Source: Amycolatopsis alkalitolerans (GTDB taxonomy: Bacteria > Actinomycetota > Actinomycetes > Mycobacteriales > Pseudonocardiaceae). From it: 44,006 nucleotides of DNA. Under the pieces are notes generated by a model. The model worked only from the letters and a program-made list of their open reading frames with translations. It was not told where the DNA came from and ran no database searches. This document shows, piece after piece, positions 40,673 through 44,006 of the stretch. Position 1 is the first letter of the stretch. Every line of letters starts with the position of its first letter. The stretch lies in assembly GCF_006152065.1 (NCBI RefSeq), contig NZ_VDFW01000045.1, forward strand, positions 1-44,006. The letters are read 5' to 3'. Both the position numbers and the translations under genes were made by a program.

Positions 40673-41598
40673 GCGGGTTCCTCTCGGTGAGCGTGCTCGA
40701 ACGTGGTCGGGAAGGGACCGGCCGCGAGCCACGCGCCCGCCGCCCGGTCACCGTGCACGTGGCAGGCGAACGCCACGGTCACCGCCGAGACCGCGGCCCC
40801 TGTTCCGGCGAGGAATCCGGTGCCGGGATCAGGAATCCCGCCCAGGAAATGGTCGCCGCCGCGCACGATCGCGAGATGTTTGAAGCGGGAGGGTGCCCGG
40901 TCGAACACCTCCCGCCGCCAGCTCAGCCCCTCGCCGCGGGCCCCGGTGTCACGGGTGCCCGTGACGACCAGCAAGGGCGACTCGACGCTTCGCCACGACC
41001 GGTGGGTGAGTCCCCGGTCCCCGCTTCCCTGTGGTGACAGGAGAATCCCGCCCGCGACGGCCGGGTGGGCGAAATCTTCGCCGTCCAGGCCGGCCCCGGA
41101 CAATTTCGTCCCGAGCAGGAGCTGCGCGGTGTAGGCGCCGTAGGAGTGCCCGGCGACCAGCACGGCGCCGGCGTCGAGACGGATCGGCAGACGTGTCTGC
41201 CCGGCCAGCGAATCGACGATCGCGTGGACACACGCCACGCGGGAGACCCAATGCGCGGGGTCGAACAGCATCGGGCGTATTAGGTCCCGCAGGCGCGGAT
41301 CGTCCTGCGTGAGTTCCGGGAACGCGACGCCCGGTGAGTCAGGGAATCGCGGGTGCAGCACCGCGTAGCCGTGCGACGCCAAGCGGGTGCCGAGCCCGGC
41401 GTAGCCACGGTGGTCACCGCCGAGCCCGTGGCACAGCACGATCACCGGCACTGGACCGGCCGGATGTGGATCGGGATAGCGCGCGACGACGGCGATCCGA
41501 TGCCCGCCGACCGCGGCCCACTCGCCGAACTCGGCGACCGTCACCCGATGCGATCCGGGACCCGCCCACGGCGAGTCCCCGTCGTCGTCATAGCCCAC
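40657..41598 (-). CDS. alpha/beta hydrolase (dienelactone / PAF-acetylhydrolase type)
   Basis: 313 residues from the GTG at 41598, chosen because AGGAG sits 5 bases upstream; a longer form starting near 41685 would overlap the palindrome. The oxyanion region is VIVLCHGLGGDHRG, the nucleophile elbow is GHSYGAYTA with Ser152, the acid Asp is in VVTGTRDTGA and the His in GGDHFLGG. It should cleave an ester, lactone or amide. As first gene of the transporter / CoA-transferase operon it probably frees the acid that is then activated. No signal peptide is visible, so it is cytosolic. Confidence 0.88.
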   Translation of the reverse strand: MGYDDDGDSPWAGPGSHRVTVAEFGEWAAVGGHRIAVVARYPDPHPAGPVPVIVLCHGLGGDHRGYAGLGTRLASHGYAVLHPRFPDSPGVAFPELTQDDPRLRDLIRPMLFDPAHWVSRVACVHAIVDSLAGQTRLPIRLDAGAVLVAGHSYGAYTAQLLLGTKLSGAGLDGEDFAHPAVAGGILLSPQGSGDRGLTHRSWRSVESPLLVVTGTRDTGARGEGLSWRREVFDRAPSRFKHLAIVRGGDHFLGGIPDPGTGFLAGTGAAVSAVTVAFACHVHGDRAAGAWLAAGPFPTTFEHAHREEPACPMS

Positions 41599-41684
41599 GC
41601 TGGCTCCTACCGTGCTGATCGTTGCTGATCCGGCCACGGTCACGACGATCCGCCTGGCGTGGCCCACTTCCGGCCGCATCAGCA

Positions 41685-41701
41685 ACTAACGATTCGTTAG
41701 T
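41685..41701. promoter_or_regulatory. perfect 17-bp TetR-type palindrome at the head of the leftward operon
   Basis: ACTAACGATTCGTTAGT has eight-base arms around a central T. It is 87 bp upstream of the hydrolase start. Its size and GTTAGT-type arms are typical of TetR operators, and a TetR gene ends this same operon. Binding by that protein is inference. Confidence 0.6.
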
Positions 41702-41747
41702 AACGTAACGCTAGAAGGAGCGCCTGGCAAGCATCACAACGCAAAAG

Positions 41748-41773
41748 GGCCGCGCAGCGAACGCTGCGCGGCC
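41748..41773 (-). terminator. Rho-independent terminator after the dioxygenase operon
   Basis: GGCCGCGCAGCG and CGCTGCGCGGCC face each other with two bases between them (loop of about four after unpairing the innermost pair). On the minus strand the stem is followed by CTTTTGCGTTG, a T-rich tail. It lies 16 bp beyond the dioxygenase stop. Confidence 0.75.
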
Positions 41774-41788
41774 GGGATCGGCGCCGGG

Positions 41789-42742
41789 TTACTTCGCGGG
41801 CACCGGCGGGGTGCCGTGCGTGTGGAACGACTCGATCGTCTTGAGACCCCAGGCCTGGCCCTTCGCGCGCTCGGCCTGGGTCCAGGTCACCGTCTTCCAG
41901 TCGGGGGCCAGGATCAGGCGGGCCACCGGGTTGCACAGTTCGATCCGGTTGCCGCCGGGCTCGTAGACGTAGAGGAAGAACGTCTGCTGGATCGCGTGCT
42001 TGTGCGGGCCGGTCTCGATGAACACGTCGTTGTCGAGGAAGATGTCGGCCGCGCGGAGGATGTCCTCGCGGGTGTCGGTCGCGAACGCGATGTGGTGCAG
42101 GCGCCCGTTGCTGCCCGTCCAGTCCTCTGTGTACACCAGATCGTAGGACTTGTTGCCGAAGTGCAGCCACTGCGCGGCGATCTTGCCCTCGTCGAGCCGG
42201 ATCTGCTCGGTGACCTCACCGCCGAGCAGTTCGCTCACGAAATCGCCGTTCGGCTCCACCTGGGCGGCCAGGTAGTTCACGTGGTCGAGCCGCCGGACGC
42301 ACACGCCCCGCCCCGGGTAGGCCTGCGCCTGGTTCTTCAGCGAAGGTCGCAGCTCCTCGGGCGGGTCGTACCATTCGCTTTCCCAGTACAGCTCGAACTC
42401 GTGCCCGTCCGGGTCGGTGGCGAGATACGTCGGCCCGATGCCCTCGTCGCCGTCGATCCAGCCGACACCGCGACCCGCCGCTTCAAGTGCCTTGACCCGG
42501 CGGTCGAGCGCCTCCTGGCTCGACGCCCGCAGCGCGGTGCGCCGGATCCCGGACGTCGAATGCCCGGTGAGTTTGAGGCTGTGGTGCTCGTAGTCGTCCC
42601 ACGTGCGCAGGTATACCGAGTCGCCCTGCCGGCCGTTCTCGGTCAGGCCCATGATCTCGGTGAAGAACCACAGGCTCTTCTCCGGTTCCGGGGTGAGCAG
42701 CTCGACGTGGCCGACGTGAGCGATGTCGTGCAACGGTGCCAT
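41789..42742 (-). CDS. extradiol ring-cleavage dioxygenase, two-domain type I (catechol 2,3-dioxygenase family)
   Basis: 317 residues in two VOC modules. The first module has HVGHVELLTPEPEKSLWFF; the catalytic second module has iron ligands His154 in RRLDHVNY, His217 in RLHHIAF and Glu268 in GGNRIELC. Tyr258 and His249 match the catalytic residues in the PROSITE-type signature (HxxxxxxxLYxxEP). It should cleave a catechol beside the two hydroxyls. It follows the PrpF gene by 10 bp, so both are one operon. Length is normal for the family. Whether the substrate is a simple catechol or a carboxylated or fused one is not visible. Confidence 0.94.
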   Translation of the reverse strand: MAPLHDIAHVGHVELLTPEPEKSLWFFTEIMGLTENGRQGDSVYLRTWDDYEHHSLKLTGHSTSGIRRTALRASSQEALDRRVKALEAAGRGVGWIDGDEGIGPTYLATDPDGHEFELYWESEWYDPPEELRPSLKNQAQAYPGRGVCVRRLDHVNYLAAQVEPNGDFVSELLGGEVTEQIRLDEGKIAAQWLHFGNKSYDLVYTEDWTGSNGRLHHIAFATDTREDILRAADIFLDNDVFIETGPHKHAIQQTFFLYVYEPGGNRIELCNPVARLILAPDWKTVTWTQAERAKGQAWGLKTIESFHTHGTPPVPAK

Positions 42743-42752
42743 CAGCGATCTC

Positions 42753-43811
42753 CTAGCTACGCGGGAAAACGGTGCCGTCGAAGAGCTTGCGGGCGGTGCG
42801 CACGACACCCGAGCGGCGCACGTGCGCGCCGTCGAGTTCGACCTCCACCTCCAGATGCCCGGACGGATGCTCGATGTCGAGCCGGTTGCCGGTGACGTGC
42901 GCGAGCTCGTGCCCGACCGCGCCGTCCATGAGCACGGCCGTCCCGACGCTGACCGCGCCGAGCACACCGATCGACGTATGCGGTTTGACCGGGATGAACG
43001 TGCGCGTGCAGATCGTGCCGCCGTCACGTGGCGCGGCCACCAGCGTCGTCTTGGGAACCGACGCCTCACTGACGTCGCCGAGCCCCATGAGCTTCCCGGC
43101 TTCGAGCCGCATGGGCTGGATGCGGTCGGCGAGACGCGCGAGTTCGGCGGCGCTCTCGTAGCCGGTGATGCCGAAATCCCGCGCGTATGCGACGACGACG
43201 GGCATGCCGTTGTCGATGCAGGTCACCTCGATGCCGTCGATCACGTCGCGCACGTTCCCCGTCGGCAGCAGGCTGCCCGAGGCGGACCCTTCGGTGTCGG
43301 CGAAGTCGAGCGTGATCGCCGCCGCGGTGCCGGGGACATCCGAAATGGCGGTGTCGCCGTCGTACTGGACTACCCCGCCGGGGGTGGGGAAGGTCGCCAT
43401 CGCGACGGAGTCCGAATTGACCATGTGGATCCGCACCGAGGTGGTCTCGCGGCCGGGCGCGACCAGGCCGCGCTCGACCGCGAACGGTCCCACGCCGGCC
43501 AGGATGTTGCCGCAGTTCTGCCGGTCGGTGACGGTGGCCTCCTCGACCCCCACCTGCAGGAACAGGTAGTCCACATCGGAGTCCGCGCCGGCGGCCGGCG
43601 AGATCACCGCGACCTTGCTGGTGAGCGGGTGCGCGCCGCCGATCCCGTCGATCTGCCGCGGGTCCGGGCTGCCCATGACGCGCAGCAGCAGATCGTCCCG
43701 CTCGCCCGGATCGGCAGGCAGGTCTTCGGCGAGGAAGTAGGCACCCTTGGAGGTACCACCGCGCATGAGCAGGCAACGCACTCCGCTCGCCGGAAGCGGA
43801 TTCGGACTCAT
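42753..43811 (-). CDS. PrpF-family isomerase (4-oxalomesaconate tautomerase / aconitate isomerase type)
   Basis: 352 residues from ATG 43811 (a second ATG at 43820 has a GGGAG touching it, so the inner start with a 9-base spacing is preferred). The PrpF start CLLMRGGTSKGAYFLAEDLP is present, then GIGGAHPLTSKVAVIS, DRQNCGNILAGVGPFA with the catalytic-type Cys, and KPHTSIGVLGAVSVGTA. The family moves a double bond or proton in unsaturated tricarboxylates, as GalD and LigU do after extradiol cleavage of gallate or protocatechuate. The pairing with the dioxygenase supports that use here. LigJ-type hydratase could be the amidohydrolase at 22361. Confidence 0.92.
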   Translation of the reverse strand: MSPNPLPASGVRCLLMRGGTSKGAYFLAEDLPADPGERDDLLLRVMGSPDPRQIDGIGGAHPLTSKVAVISPAAGADSDVDYLFLQVGVEEATVTDRQNCGNILAGVGPFAVERGLVAPGRETTSVRIHMVNSDSVAMATFPTPGGVVQYDGDTAISDVPGTAAAITLDFADTEGSASGSLLPTGNVRDVIDGIEVTCIDNGMPVVVAYARDFGITGYESAAELARLADRIQPMRLEAGKLMGLGDVSEASVPKTTLVAAPRDGGTICTRTFIPVKPHTSIGVLGAVSVGTAVLMDGAVGHELAHVTGNRLDIEHPSGHLEVEVELDGAHVRRSGVVRTARKLFDGTVFPRS

Positions 43812-43848
43812 CGTGGACATCTCCCTGCTCGCCCCGTCGCTGACCCGA

Positions 43849-43887
43849 CCCTAAGAGCGCCGTTCGCAGATTGTCAACAATTTTGCG
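43849..43887 (-). promoter_or_regulatory. promoter with GntR-like operator overlapping the -35
   Basis: On the minus strand TTGACA (43877-43872) and TTAGGG (43854-43849) are 17 bp apart. The -35 lies inside ATTGTCAACAAT (43870-43881), the TTGT..ACAA dyad shape of GntR/FadR operators, flanked by CGCA and TGCG. It would drive prpF and the dioxygenase. Confidence 0.5.
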
Positions 43888-43931
43888 GACAACTCGGCCG
43901 AAGGGCTCGGGCCTGCGGGTCGTTTGTCGTG

Positions 43932-44006
43932 TTAGGTGAGGAGGAAGTAGCGGAGCCAGAGGTAGGGGGCGGCGAGCAGGATGGTGAGGGTGGTGATGAG
44001 GGCGCC
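43932..44006 (-). CDS. C-terminal end of a membrane protein (runs off right edge)
   Basis: The last 24 residues before a TAA at 43932-43934 read as one hydrophobic helix ending in LWLRYFLLT, with G/C third positions. It must be the end of a transporter or other membrane protein encoded to the right on the minus strand. The family cannot be named. Confidence 0.5.
   Translation of the reverse strand, partial: GALITTLTILLAAPYLWLRYFLLT

Noticed and set aside
41685..41773. CRISPR-like or attachment-site repeats near the palindrome and hairpin
   Set aside because: The two elements differ in sequence, do not repeat with spacers, and no integrase or Cas gene is nearby.
1..44006. Mobile element boundaries (IS ends, tRNA-att sites, phage genes)
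   Set aside because: No transposase, integrase, tRNA or direct-repeat pair could be seen.

Overview
The window is very GC-rich DNA with strong G/C in third codon positions and frequent GTG and TTG starts. It looks like the chromosome of a filamentous actinomycete, most likely a Pseudonocardiaceae member such as Amycolatopsis. Supporting signs are an ESX-type PPE/WXG-like gene pair, a deazaflavin (F420) oxidoreductase, CtaG-type oxidase assembly proteins and many overlapping ATGA/GTGA gene junctions. No rRNA, tRNA, CRISPR array, transposase or integrase was seen. The genus call is inference.

Region 1 (1-11.7 kb) looks like chromosomal housekeeping. It holds a truncated PPE-like gene and its small partner, a secreted protein, a YHS-domain metal protein, a NarL-type two-component system and a MarR regulator. 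A copper / cytochrome oxidase assembly block follows: a CopD-CtaG fusion, a MauE/DoxX membrane protein, a DsbA-like thiol oxidoreductase, a CopA-type Cu(I) ATPase and a second CtaG.

Region 2 (11.7-23.3 kb) is a rightward catabolic operon. It begins downstream of three copies of an 11-bp GTTCGCRATAC motif. It carries an apparently shrunken BKACE (DUF849) remnant, an SDR, an ABC importer with two permeases, the hydantoinase/oxoprolinase pair HyuA-HyuB, an MmgE/PrpD protein, a PaaX-family regulator and an ACMSD-like amidohydrolase. A promoter-like sequence sits before the transporter genes. The substrate is unknown.

Region 3 (23.3-36.1 kb) begins with a 330-bp gap and an F420-type protein. It then holds a leftward series: CoA ligase, molybdenum hydroxylase large subunit, crotonase-family protein, FAD subunit, FeS subunit fused to a CoxG domain, LysR, MFS transporter and SDR. 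Divergent from it are a PadR regulator and a UbiD-family decarboxylase. This gene set matches the Hmf pathway for 2,5-furandicarboxylate and 2-furoate: decarboxylation, CoA activation, ring hydroxylation, then hydrolysis to 2-oxoglutarate. I read it as an actinobacterial version, with an unusual FeS-CoxG fusion that may link the hydroxylase to the quinone pool.

Region 4 (36.0-41.7 kb) is a second leftward operon: alpha/beta hydrolase, ABC ATPase, permease, lipoprotein, class III CoA-transferase and TetR. A perfect 17-bp palindrome at its head suggests TetR autoregulation. Region 5 (41.7-44.0 kb) holds an extradiol ring-cleavage dioxygenase and a PrpF-family tautomerase, behind a promoter whose -35 box lies inside a GntR-like palindrome, and the tail of a membrane protein. 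Overall, 12-44 kb is a mosaic of small-acid and ring-compound catabolic operons, most with a regulator gene or an operator-like site beside them.
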